A DNA stretch of 64,000 bases from Silene noctiflora. Its lineage: Eukaryota; Streptophyta; Magnoliopsida; Caryophyllales; Caryophyllaceae. This document shows, piece by piece, positions 31,436 to 42,153 of the stretch; positions within the stretch are counted from its first letter, which is position 1; each line of letters starts with the position of its first letter. The notes under the pieces are model-generated. The model had not been told where the DNA came from and made no database searches. It was given only the letters and a program-made list of their open reading frames with translations. A program made the position numbers and the translations under genes. Location: assembly GCA_009801015.1 (NCBI GenBank), contig VHZZ01000146.1, forward strand, positions 34,984 through 98,983. Reading direction: 5' to 3'.

Positions 31436-33415
31436 ATGGCACAATTATTTCTCAAGCAAGCACAAGTTTACGCTAAAACAAGACCAACTTACCCTCTTGA
31501 GCTCTTCCAATTTATTGCTTCTAATACTCCCCTCCATGACCTTGTTTGGGACGTCGGTACCGGCAGCGGCCAAGCCATTCCTCCCGTAAGTTTTTCATCC
31601 TCTCCTTTACCTTGTTGTTCATTTTATATTTGTCTTGTTTCGATCATATATATATATATATATAGAGGGTATTTTAATAAAAGACAAACAAATAATTAAG
31701 AAGAAAGTCGTGGGGTCGGCTTAAAGGGTGTTCAACCGTGCGAGGGAACATGGCCCCAATTTTAGGGTCCCCAAATTTGAAATTCTGTTTGTTATAATAT
31801 ATATATATATATATTATATCGCTCAAGATAAAATCATAATACTCCCTCATATTCACCATTTTCTTCCCTATTTTCACGGATTATTCAAGTTTTCTTCCCT
31901 TTCTTATTTTGGAAATTTTTACTCGTATTTTATTCATCCCTCTCTTCTATCACCAAATCACACCCAACTCTTTTAGGGGGTGTTTGATTGGGAGGTTTGG
32001 AATGGAATGGAATGGATTATAGTCATTCTAGTGTTTGGTTGGAGCATTTTGGAATGGAGTTAGAATCCTGTTGGATTCTATCTCCACCCCAACCCCATGG
32101 AATCCCATACTCACCCTCTCCCCCATGGATTCAAACTCCATTCCTATAAGTTTATATCTCTAATGAACCAAACATGTTTTGAAAAGTATGGAATTAGAAC
32201 CTCATACTTCTATGGCCTCCCATCCCAATCCATTTCATTCCTAAGCAGTGAACCAAACGACCCCTTACTTCTATTTTATTCTTTTTTTTTAATGTGTATG
32301 ACCCACAATTTCTTATTTAACTCCTAATTATTCATCGCTCACTCCTATCTACAAAACCCACCAAAGTCCTTTATTCATTTTCTATTATTTTCCTTAAATC
32401 TTGTGCCCACGTCAAAAGGAAGAAAAAAAAGAACAGGGGGAGTATTAAAGTTTGTAGTAGTGGTAGCAGCATTGGGCTCTTTCATGGAAGTCCTGGTCCG
32501 AACCTGGTAGATGCATTTTTTAAGTATTTTGACTATGAGTATTTTTTTTTTTTTTTTTTTCTCTGACGGCCCTGACGAAAGGAGTGGTAAAGGGAACCTA
32601 CTATGTCATTTTGATGGTGATCGACGGTTTTAACTCAAGTTATAAATATTATTTGTCATGACTTTACCAACTAAATTAGTTGACATCTGCATGTTAACAT
32701 TCATAGATTCATACAACGACTACTAATTATTAAATTATCGTTGCTTGATTAATTTCAGCTAGCGGAGCTCTACAAGAACGTCGTAGGCACGGACACGAGC
32801 CAAAAACAACTAGACTACGCACCTAAACTCCCAAATGTCAAATACCATCAAACTCCACCAATTATGTCAATTGACGAAATCCAACAAAATATTGGGTCGC
32901 AATCGACCGTAGATTTGGTAACATTAGCTCAAGCGTTACATTGGTTCGACTTACCAAAATTTTACGATAATGTCAAGTACGTCCTGAAGAAGCCTAACGG
33001 TGTTTTCGCGGCTTGGTGCTACACCACTCCTTGTGTTAATGACAATGTGGACTCTGTTTTCAATCCGTTTTATAAAATCGACTCAAACCCGTACTGGGAA
33101 GCGGAACGTAAAATCGTGGACAAGAAATATATGGACGTTTATTTCCCGTTTGAGCCTGTGGACGGGTTGGATCATACGGGACCGTTCGAGTTCGAGGCTC
33201 AAAAGATGATGAGCTTGGATGATTTTGTGACGTATCTTAGGTCATGGTCTGCGTATAATACTGCGAAGGAGAAAGGAGTAGAGTTGTTAACAAATGAAGT
33301 ATTGGAGAAATTTGAAAATGCTTGGAATAATGGAGATGAAGGTAGTGATGAAAAATTGGTTAGGTTTCCTATTTATTTGAGGATTGGCAAAGTTGGTACT
33401 AGTAGCACTAATTAA
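31436..33415 (+). CDS. SAM-dependent methyltransferase (class I, plant cytosolic type)
   Basis: Two exons, 31436-31585 and 32759-33415, give 268 residues. The SAM-binding motif I is VWDVGTGSGQA (residues 37-47), right before the intron; VVGTDTSQKQLDYA continues the Rossmann core, and VTLAQALHWFDLPKFYDNVKYVLKKPNGVFAAWCY is the motif III-like segment. The family is related to yeast Trm9-like/DDB_G0268948-type enzymes annotated as putative methyltransferases; the substrate is unknown. The C-terminal part (DGLDHTGPFEFEAQKMMSLDDFVTYLRSWSAY) is family specific. The 1.17-kb intron contains TA microsatellites, a PIF MITE and a SINE. A Helitron begins 22 bases after the stop and a MITE ends about 140 bases before the start, so the gene is hemmed in by transposons. 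Confidence 0.9.
31976..32264. mobile_element. PIF/Harbinger-type MITE in methyltransferase intron
   Basis: GGGGGTGTTTGATTGGG at the left pairs with the complement of GGGGTCGTTTGGTTCAC at the right; TTA is on both sides (31973-31975, 32265-32267). About 289 bp. Internal arms carry GGAATGGAATGG and its complement-like words. Confidence 0.78.
32545..32687 (-). mobile_element. tRNA-derived SINE, minus strand (copy 2)
   Basis: A T run (about 32541-32563) marks the 3' tail. The minus-strand head GATGTCAACTAATTTAGTTG followed by GTAAAG matches the head of the 10109-10219 copy. The box-B position is degenerate (GAGTTAAAACC). It lies in the methyltransferase intron. Confidence 0.58.
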
Positions 33416-33437
33416 GAACATGATTGTATAATGTATA

Positions 33438-33976
33438 CTAGTATGGATCTCGCGCATACATGCGCGGTATTTATAGGTCATTTAGTTTATAATGTATTAT
33501 TTATATATTTAAAATTGATATTATTAATAATTTTTCGTATTTTAATATGAGGATAAAAAATTGAAATGGTAAACTAATCAAAAAATTGAGTAAAGTAATG
33601 AAATGTGTATTTTAATAAATAAAAAATTATCAGAAACTAATGATTTCGATTTATAAATATTCTCAAATAATTTTATAATTTTTTTTTTCACGAAATTAAT
33701 AATATCAGTTCATGAGTTTTTTTTAATACGAATTAAGTACGTGGTAATTTTTTTATACAAAACTAATAATATTAATTTATCGGTTTTTCATATACGAATT
33801 TTTAGGTTTATACCAGTTTTCTTTTATTTTTTAATTAAAATATTATAATGATTAAAGATTATATATTAATTAAAGATAATAGATTAACAAAAACATAGTC
33901 TTATTTCCTTATTTAACCAGATTCCTTTTGGAGGGAAAATTATTGAGAACTTTTATTATCTTAGTAGTAAAGGAGA
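33438..33976 (-). mobile_element. Non-autonomous Helitron, inverted (copy 4), near full length
   Basis: On the minus strand it begins TCTCCTTTACTACTAAG (33976 leftwards) after an A and ends with hairpin CCGCGCATGTATGCGCG, then AGATCCATACTAG, CTAG at 33438-33441. A|T target context on both sides. 539 bp. It starts 22 bases past the methyltransferase stop codon and so may lie within its 3' untranslated region. Confidence 0.82.
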
Positions 33977-34619
33977 TTGTTGATTTGTATTGTAATTTGT
34001 ATTCTTTTTAATTTTGATATTTTGAAGAAATGGGAAAATGAGTTTGCATCACAAGATAATAATAATGAGGATGATTACTATTATATATCTCGATGCGATT
34101 TTTATCTAAATTAGTGTCGTATGAGTAGAGTTGTGTATATAAAAGACATTGGCTTAATATTATCGCTAATACATCTATTTATATTTGTTAAATAATAATA
34201 CTTCCTCCATTCCATTGATTTCTATACATTTATTTTTTAGGCACTATTCATAATTGAAATGAATTTTCGATACAACTTCTAATATATACATAAAAGATAA
34301 TCATGTGGGATTTTGTTTAAATTGTCTTGTCGGGTACATTGTGAATATCAAATTTTTATAATTTTTATCAATATATAACTAAATATATGAAGAAAAGAAA
34401 ACGGGTATTGATAGACGTGTATAAAGTAAATATATAAAATTCAATGGAATGGAGGTCATGAGGTGATAGAGTAGTGAGTGTGATACTCCATGACATAATA
34501 AAATCACATCAACCAATTAACCTTTTTTCAAGACGGATATATTTATCTCAATAATAAAACTTGTCTTGTCACAAATAATTTGTTTTTCTTGATGTATGTT
34601 AATTTTGTCTTATTAAACA
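33977..34619. other. Intergenic, no gene seen
   Basis: About 640 bp of AT-rich sequence. A weak Stowaway-like inverted pair (CTTCCTCCATTCCATTGA near 34201 and its complement near 34443) suggests a decayed MITE of about 255 bp. Confidence 0.45.
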
Positions 34620-35018
34620 TTTTTTTTTTTTTGGTGTAAAGAAGGACGGGAAACCCGCGGTTACAAAGGCTGACACCTAAACAAAAAACATAGACAAACC
34701 AACACCTACTCTACTAAACATAAACTCAAAACTACAACGAATAAAACGGAACCACTCGCGGCCAAGAGACCCCTCCCACATCATTTTCCATGAGTTGAAA
34801 TAACCGGTCGGTAACGTATCATAATCATATGAAACCACTTGCTGATATTGGGCGACCCCTTGGTTTGCTAACCAATCCGCACATACGTTTACTTCACGAT
34901 AAATGTGATGTATTTTCACCGTCCATGGATTGTCTCGGATAAAAGCTCTACAAATTGTCGTGGTTTCCAGTTCCTTTTGTATTAAACATATTTGACTCGT
35001 CTTACGATTAAGATCCAT
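34620..35018 (-). mobile_element. 5'-truncated LINE, RNase H-like tail
   Basis: The minus strand ends in an A tail (T run 34620-34633) and carries an open frame (35018-34677) with TICRAFIRDNPWTVKIHHIYREVNVCADWLANQGV, the C-terminal RNase H-like block found in plant L1-type LINEs and their many domesticated-looking fragments. Only the 3' end of a LINE is present, typical of target-primed insertion. It ends about 130 bases upstream of the FIS1 start codon. A stand-alone RNase H-like host gene is the less likely alternative. Confidence 0.7.
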
Positions 35019-35146
35019 ATACGAGTCTTAAAATTTGCCCATCACCAAAACCTATATAAAGAAACAAGCTCCCATTTTTCTCCTCTTTGAAATCGTGATA
35101 ATTCATCACCAACAATTTCCCAATTTCGCAAATTAGGGCACAAATA

Positions 35147-37158
35147 ATGGAAGCTACGATAGGTAAATTCTTCGACACCATCGGCAATTTCTTCGCTGGC
35201 GGCGATCAAATCCCTTGGTGCGAGCCCATTGTCATCGCTGTATGCTTTCTATCTCACCCTCTCTATATTTAAATTTTCCTTACTTTCCCGCATTCTTCCA
35301 AGCTCCATGTTATCGTTTCGCTTAACAATTTGTTGATTTTCCGTTTTGATAATTTCGCGGTCACAGATGATTGTGAATTGGATATATGTGCATAGCATGT
35401 TTGATTTTAATGTCAGTATTTGAGGCTGATGAATGTTGCTTAGCTGATATAATGCCGAATTTCGTTTGAATTGTGATAGTCTTCGTAAATGGGTGGGTTA
35501 ATGGATCAACTAACGGACCAAGTTAACGGAGATAATCATTAATCAATAAGGTCATGGCATTGATTTTTCTGCGTACTTAAACGCGGTGCACAATTAAGAA
35601 ATCCGACCCTTGTAATACAAAATCTGTGAAATTATTGCAACTTGCCAGAGCATTGAAGAAGAGGTGGCTGCTGCTGCTGCAAATGATGTTTCAGAAGAAG
35701 AAAAAGGTGACTGTCTCACAAGGCTATCATGGGCTCTCGTCCATTCTAGGCGTAGCCAGGATGTGCAGCGCGGGATAGCTATGGTTGAAGGTACATCAAT
35801 TATCTTTGCTGCTGTGGATTCTTGTAATATGATCATTGTTTCTTTGGGGTTAATTTTCTGTCAATATGATCTCTGTTTTCTAGCACCACCATGGGAGTTT
35901 CTTGGGAGTTTCGGTTTAGAATTATGAATTACACTTACAGTTCATTAAGCAAGCCCGACATTTTCTGTAAATTTTATGAACACCTCCCTTGCTTATGAGC
36001 TTTCTCTGCTTTATGTGTTTGTTAGGTGAAGTTCTAACACAAATTTGATGCATTTCTTGACGCAATTTTCATTTTTTAAGTCATTTGAAAACCAATAAGA
36101 ACAAGAACACGACTTTTTCTATGGAACTATTGCTGCCACCTTCCATCTAAGAGAAATAAGTAAAATGCTGAAAGATAAACATTTGCTTATGTTCAATCTT
36201 TGTTTCATTGGTCATTTACTCATTTGTGATGTAGCAGTTATCGCATGCAATATTCGACACACATTCATTTTGGTTCATCCATAAACATTGTCGAGTTACG
36301 ACATGGGTAAAATTGCATACATTGACATGCCCATCCCGCAAAGCCCTTGAGGCACTCAGATACTGTTGCAATACTGGTCATTTGACTCATTTCTATGGAC
36401 AATGTTCCTCCAAGTCACTGGCAAAAAACTCGTCAGTTGTGCCATTTATTTACTAACTATGTTTTTATAAGACAGCATCACTTGCCAATACTACAAGTAG
36501 CTCTGTGCACAGAAGAGAGAAGATTTATCTGCTTGCTGTGGGATATTTTAGGAGCGGTGATTTCGCAAGGAGTAGGCTACTTGTGGAACAATGTCTGGAG
36601 GTAGATTCCTGACTCTGTGATCTATGAATGATACAAAAGTGTTGTTTCACCATATCCCTATTATATCTCGTGATCTGTGGTTCTCAGCTTCTGATGCAGT
36701 AAATCCTTTGATTTCTACTCAGAGGGCTTTCGTAAATCTTCTTAAACGCTATCCCAGCATATGCTTATAGGGAATTGCTGATGTTTCTGTAACTATTGGC
36801 TTGAGAATATCATTGGTTTAATAATGGTGCAACACTATAACTTTGCAAAATCATGTTATCTTACAAAACTTTTGTCTGGGTTGCTTTTCTTAGATTGCAC
36901 CAGATTGGCGACAAGCTCTAACCCTGAAGAAAAATGTGGAAGATCGCATTGCCAAAGGTAAGAAATATATAAAATTTCAACTCTGTCGTTTCAAACCTCC
37001 AAAGACATGATATCATACTAACTACTAAGAGGCTGCTGTAGTGCTGTCTAAAACTCAAATTCCTGAATGCAGATGGCGTCATTGGAATCGGCATTACAGC
37101 TACTGCATTGGGACTTTTAGTTGGAGGAATCGCTGCAGCTGTGGCTCGTAATAACTGA
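35147..37158 (+). CDS. FIS1A: Mitochondrial fission 1 protein (FIS1)
   Basis: Five exons, 35147-35239, 35649-35790, 36476-36600, 36894-36957 and 37073-37158, give 169 residues, matching plant FIS1 (about 170). It is a tail-anchored outer-membrane receptor of mitochondria and peroxisomes that helps recruit dynamin-related proteins for division. LSWALVHSRRSQDVQRGIAMVEA and KIYLLAVGYFRSGDFARSRLLVEQCLE form the two TPR-like helical repeats; APDWRQALTLKKNVEDRIAKDG leads to the C-terminal membrane segment VIGIGITATALGLLVGGIAAAVARNN with the short basic tail. All introns are GT..AG. The start ATG fits the conserved length. A/B paralogue assignment is a guess. Confidence 0.93.
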
Positions 37159-37489
37159 ATGAAGCATCATTTTTGTCATATAACACAACTTAAATGTTTT
37201 GACTCGTAGATTTTTTCGGAATTGGTCATCTATCATATTTGTTTGTCGAGGCAATTGATTGCTAAATTAGCTTTGCCGTCATTGTTACATAGGTGACTTG
37301 ATGTAAATTGTTCATCTATACTGTAATGCTGTTTTGCAACAGTAAGTTTTTATTAGCTACATATATTACATAGTATATACTCGTCGAAAACTAACCAAGT
37401 TTTGTAATGGTGCTGCTCACAGACTCAGTGCTCATTGTGTTGTAAGTGTGCATATATGATGAATTGATTTTGGTTGGAGATATAGGGAT

Positions 37490-37660
37490 GTCAAGTTGTC
37501 AACGGGGTCGGTTTCCGATAGGGCGGAGCCTCACCTGCATCCATCACCCGACTCCACCTGACTCACCCGATTAACCCTCCACCCGAATCCGACCGATCCG
37601 TCATCCGCGGGTGATTCAGGTGGATCGGGTGATTTAACGGATGAGAAAATATAAAAATAA
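37490..37660. mobile_element. Fragment of a CGGGTGA-rich hAT-like repeat
   Basis: It starts TAGGGATGTCAA and continues with CACCCGA/CGGGTGA words and an inverted GATCGGGTGA arm. No second terminus or duplication is visible, so it is a partial or decayed relative of the hAT-type elements elsewhere in the window. Confidence 0.4.
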
Positions 37661-37825
37661 AAATAAAAGATGCAATTGCAACTGTACTGGCTTTTAGTTC
37701 CCTGCCCAAGTCAAGGCATACGAGGCCACATGCCCTAACAAACCTTTTTTTAGGGTTGGAATGGAATTGACAGATTACCTTAGAGAGTAGAGACCATGTT
37801 AAAGATTATACCTTTATCATTTCAG

Positions 37826-37985
37826 TTGGTCTCATTGAAAGACGGGGCATATCCATCTTCAATGAAGACGGGTTGGATCCCCTCTCACAAGGAGGCAAGT
37901 GGGAAACCAAATGGATCCCCACTTGCCTCCTTGTGAGAGGGGATCCGACCCGTCTTCATTGAAGACAGATACTTCAATGAGAGTT
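37826..37985. mobile_element. Foldback MITE with near-perfect 47-bp arms
   Basis: Arms CTTCAATGAAGACGGGTTGG... and its complement around 37856-37902 and 37922-37968 pair with one mismatch over about 47 bases, separated by a 19-base loop. Outer ends TCTCATTGAA also pair. Flanks both carry ATCATTT (37816-37822, 37986-37992), a 7-bp or longer duplication. Transcribed, this would fold into a long hairpin. Confidence 0.8.
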
Positions 37986-37992
37986 ATCATTT

Positions 37993-39728
37993 AGTGTCCT
38001 TTGGACCCAAGACTTGTCAAACATGTGCATTCTAGATCACAAGTGAGGCTAATTACAGCTAAATCACACTAGCTAACTCATGTTTCTCTATCACATTCTA
38101 AATGTGACAAGACAATCTCAACCACCAACTACCCCATGCACATGAACAAGGATGGAGATGGACCAAATCTATTTTCCCTGCAAACTAAGCTTTTAACCGA
38201 CACCGTATCGTGTTCTACACTTGTAGTCGTGTCAGAGTAACATAGAAACACACAAGTTACTTGACAAAATAACATTAAGAAAAAGGAAGGGAAAGTATAA
38301 ACCAGTGTGATGTGTTTGCCTGTCTACACGTTACCACGACTATTTTCCGAAAAGAATCTTGTTTTTGGCCTGACAAAGCAAAGTGTCAAAATAACATAGT
38401 TAAAAGTACTACGAAGTATTTTCATGGAGATTAGAGCGAGAAGTATGTTTCATGATTGATTAGCATTTCTGACAATCTTCCAGGTAACAGAGTTTCAACA
38501 TGGGATAACATCAGGAGAAGGATTACGAGCCTTTCAAACTTATGCAGGATGCAGGATGTTCCGGTTTCTGTTTTATGTTTAGGCGTACTAAGGTGATTTA
38601 GAGTTTAGACGATTGAAAGGCATACTTTAAACTATTCATGACTTGCTTTCCTAAGCTCAGGCTATGCTAACCAGCCCTGACACAAAAAAAAAATCAGTGG
38701 CTCATCAGCCAGCCAAAGCACGACTTGCAAGTTACAATTTCCTCACTGTCTATAGAAGGGTAAAGAATCTGATCTACCCAAAACTTCTAGTACAAGGAAA
38801 GAAAGATGATTTCCATTTTCCGATGATCCTTGGCCAAACTCGTATATGCTCACCTAGATAACAATGATCTAGTTTCACACGGACAACTCGTAAAAGTGTC
38901 AAGGTAACGATAACAATCCCAAAAGAAGTTTGGTTCAGCTACCTCAAACAGCTAAAGAATGGCCACAGCACTTCAGCTTATTTCAACGAAAATATGTTGG
39001 CACATCATTAATACCAATAAAACTTAGGTATGAACTCCTGTGGAAGATTACAGACGACCGTGGCAATATCACATCCCTAAGTAAGCGAAGGGGAATAGGA
39101 GAAATATAAAGGCAAAATAATGCAAAAATGTAAGATAAAGCTGACAAAAACGTCTACTTCTCCAAATTATTGTACGAGTTAATTCAGAGGAAAAAAAAAA
39201 CACCTTAGCAGATAGGACTGATGGTTACATGATGGTATGCTTATACATCAAATGGGACAGACAAATCATGCAGTAAGCATCAACAGCATTAATATTTAAC
39301 ATTAATAAGGACCACTTTAATTCTAATATGAGAAAATTAGGCATATTAATAATGTTAATCTCACATCTACCAGGAAATTAGAACACAAGTACGCGAGTTG
39401 CGTAAAATCATAAACAGTAAACACAGCTACTCAAATGAGATACCAGGACTTACCAAGGCCTTTGATATTCAAAAATCGCAAGAAGCTCATAATTTTACTA
39501 GATCAGGTAAACGTTTTTTACAGCTTTTACTAATCAGATACTAACAAAGAAGTGTACCTTTTATAAGTTCATTAGTTCAAAGAGTTAATGAACCATATAA
39601 TTATGCATCCAATTCTAATACCAAAGAGATGGTAGGTAAGAACAGGTAACGTAATTAAGAACCTTAGCATGGGGGATATAGGAAGAGATTGTTACTGAAT
39701 TTTGCATGGAAAAAGACTCCATCACCAT
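37993..39728. other. Intergenic, no gene seen
   Basis: About 1.7 kb downstream of the minus-strand glutaredoxin-like gene; the right part may be its 3' untranslated region. No other gene or repeat was recognised. Confidence 0.5.
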
Positions 39729-41282
39729 TCACGAGCAACAAGCCGGGCAGCGAAGCAATCCATTCTCATTGCAGTTGGGGCATTTCCTTGTTCGTCCCTC
39801 TTCTTCGTGATATACCTTCCGGCTGCCATAACAGTTCGAACAAGGAACAAACCTCGCATCACCACAACTCTCACATACGGACTCACAATCTTTAGTAGGA
39901 CAACCTTCTAGAATACTCTCCAATTCCCCGGTTTCATGCAGTAACTTGACATCATCAGCACCCCCTATATGCTTCCCTCTGATAAATAGTTGTGGCAAGC
40001 TCATGGCCTTTCCGACAAGTTTACTTTGTAATTCCTGCCTATAACTTGAATCCATCGATATGTCCCTCTCGTCTACCACAACCCGAAAACCGCTAAGTAT
40101 CGCTCGAACAGTGGAGCAATCCTCATAGGTTTTTCTTATTCCCCTCAAAGTAGTAAAGTATAACACAATTTTATCATCACTAGGCAGAAATTTCGACCTC
40201 ATTGGAGAGTTTGAATACATATAGCTACTCTTCAAATTCCATGGGCTCGAACCTGTAGAACTCCCATTTCTAGATTCGACATACCCAAATTTCTCAGGTG
40301 ACAATGCATTTTCATAAGCATTGCTCCTATACGAGTCCGTCTTAGCAAGAAGAGATTCCTCTGATAAATGTTCCCATAGAGGCTTAGTACTAGGACTCAG
40401 TTCAAAACCCATGTTCTCCTCAACTATTTCACTCGGTATTTCGACAAACACATATGAATCATTCAATTTCATTGAAGAATCAGACAAATGGAACCCCAAA
40501 CTGTAAGGAGGTGTCTGTTCATCTTTAAAATAACATAAATTTGAAGACATGAACTTAAAATCACTACTACAATCAACCAAATTTAACCCCAATCTCGAAG
40601 AAGGCGATTTTTGAGCATCTTCAAAACCACATCCATCTGATGTCTTCACCATATAATCCTCACCACAACCAACCAAACCCATGCCAAATTTCGAAGACGT
40701 AACTTTTTGTCCACCATTAAAATCACACAAATTTGAAGACTTAACCTCAAACTCACTACCAGAATCAACAAAATTCTTGCCTGATTTTGAAGCCGGAAAT
40801 TTATGGGCATCATCAAAATCACTACAAGAATCAACCAAATTTAACCCAAATTTCGAAACGGGCAATTCATGGGCATCATTAAAATCACATAAAGTTAAAT
40901 TCTTTGGCATAAAATCATTACCATAATCAAATTTATGAACTTTAACTTCAATTTCCTCATCTTCTAACCCTTCCATTAATTCCCAAGCATTAATCACAGA
41001 ATCAGGTGATGCTTTATCTAAACAATCATCATCATCTTCAACCAAAGAACACTGATCATTATCATTACTTTTATTATTATTAATATTATCAACATTAAGA
41101 AGAGAACCATAAGTAGTAGAAGTTAAACAAACAAGATGATGAGTGTCACCCTTTTTAGTAGCAGGATGGTGAACTAATGCTGCAGTTGATAAAGATCGAG
41201 TCTTTGGCACCATTGTTGATGATAATGGATCTTCAATAGCTTTTGCAATAAGGGTATCTAACCGTGATGCTGAACACCCCAT
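39729..41282 (-). CDS. Glutaredoxin-like protein with CxxC-rich tail, N-myristoylation motif
   Basis: Intronless, 517 residues. It begins MGCSASRL, a canonical N-myristoylation/palmitoylation start that would tether it to membranes. Residues about 60-350 are low complexity with repeats of SKFGLNLVDS-like units. The glutaredoxin fold follows: KIVLYFTTLRGIRKTYEDCSTVRAILSGFRVVVDERDISM, LPQLFIRGKHIGGADDVKLLHETGEL. The usual CPYC/CxxS catalytic site is replaced by LRGIRKT, as in the plant glutaredoxin-like (GRL) group, so classical redox activity is doubtful. The C-terminus has four CxxC pairs (CESC, CSNC, CPNC, CPAC), a likely zinc-binding knuckle like DnaJ cysteine repeats. Function is not established. 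Confidence 0.9.
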   Translation of the reverse strand: MGCSASRLDTLIAKAIEDPLSSTMVPKTRSLSTAALVHHPATKKGDTHHLVCLTSTTYGSLLNVDNINNNKSNDNDQCSLVEDDDDCLDKASPDSVINAWELMEGLEDEEIEVKVHKFDYGNDFMPKNLTLCDFNDAHELPVSKFGLNLVDSCSDFDDAHKFPASKSGKNFVDSGSEFEVKSSNLCDFNGGQKVTSSKFGMGLVGCGEDYMVKTSDGCGFEDAQKSPSSRLGLNLVDCSSDFKFMSSNLCYFKDEQTPPYSLGFHLSDSSMKLNDSYVFVEIPSEIVEENMGFELSPSTKPLWEHLSEESLLAKTDSYRSNAYENALSPEKFGYVESRNGSSTGSSPWNLKSSYMYSNSPMRSKFLPSDDKIVLYFTTLRGIRKTYEDCSTVRAILSGFRVVVDERDISMDSSYRQELQSKLVGKAMSLPQLFIRGKHIGGADDVKLLHETGELESILEGCPTKDCESVCESCGDARFVPCSNCYGSRKVYHEEEGRTRKCPNCNENGLLRCPACCS

Positions 41283-41624
41283 TGAAATTTCAAAACTGTA
41301 AAAAAGTTGTGATTTTTTTGGTAAAGTTCTGATCTTTTTTATGCTTTTGGACTGAAAATGGTGGAATTTTGTGAATGGGTGAAGAAAGAGAGGATGAAGA
41401 TGGTGAAAGTGAGAGGGGAATTTAATGAATCGATGAATGTCAAGTGTGAAGGAGATGTGATTATGGAGAGGTGAAATTAATTTGTGTATGAGTTGGGTTT
41501 TGTATGCTTGATTTCAACGGAAACTTTTGATTAGACAGAATCAAAGTGTAATTATGGTGTGTTTTGTTTTGAGTTTTTGAAATTTTGGCGTGGGAATTTA
41601 ATGGGGTTCAAAGTACAAATTTGT

Positions 41625-42153
41625 TCGGTGTTGATCTAAAACGGATAATATCATATTAATGTGGTGGAGTAATGAAGATGGCAGTCTCAACAAGTGGTAT
41701 TAGAGCGATGGTTTGACTGGGTGTTTGGTTCCGGTGTGTGGTGGAGTCCTAGAGGTAGTTGACTGCCTTTAATTTGCCAAATGTGGATGAGAGGCCTTGT
41801 GTGTTCTAGCGATTGGAGATTTGTCGGTGTCTTGTATCGAAGGTCTTCTTGATAATGTGGTGATCAGACGACAGGTCTGTTGGGTGATAACGACGGTGTA
41901 GGGTGGACAAATATTATTGTTTGAGGGGAGGACAATGATGCGGTCCTTGGTTTGAGGGGTGGATTGTAGGGGTAACAACCCAAGTGCTGCATCGGAAAAA
42001 AGCACACGAGTCATACCTAGTTTATAAGAGACTCACCGCTACATTAGTAGGACTCTTTTTGAGAAGGAGGCCAAATACAAAACCGTGCAGACTTGACCCA
42101 AAGCGAACAATATCATATTAATGTGCGGAGTGGTGGAGGCGCCGGTCTCAACA
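41625..42153 (+). mobile_element. TRIM-like LTR element relic
   Basis: A block ending CAGTCTCAACA (41692) recurs at the end of a fuller unit (41965-42153), both with ATAATATCATATTAATGTG-type sequence: these look like a left LTR remnant and a right LTR. Between them the left unit is followed by GTGGTATTAGAGCG, a tRNA-Met primer-site resemblance, and the right by a purine-rich tract just before its TG start. The whole is about 530 bp, has no coding region and is a broken fossil. Family (TRIM, terminal-repeat retrotransposon in miniature) is inference. Confidence 0.55.

Noticed and set aside
32440-32540. Third SINE in the methyltransferase intron
   Set aside because: TAGTGGTAGCAGC and GGTCCGAACCT resemble boxes A and B, but spacing is loose, and no head match or duplication was found.
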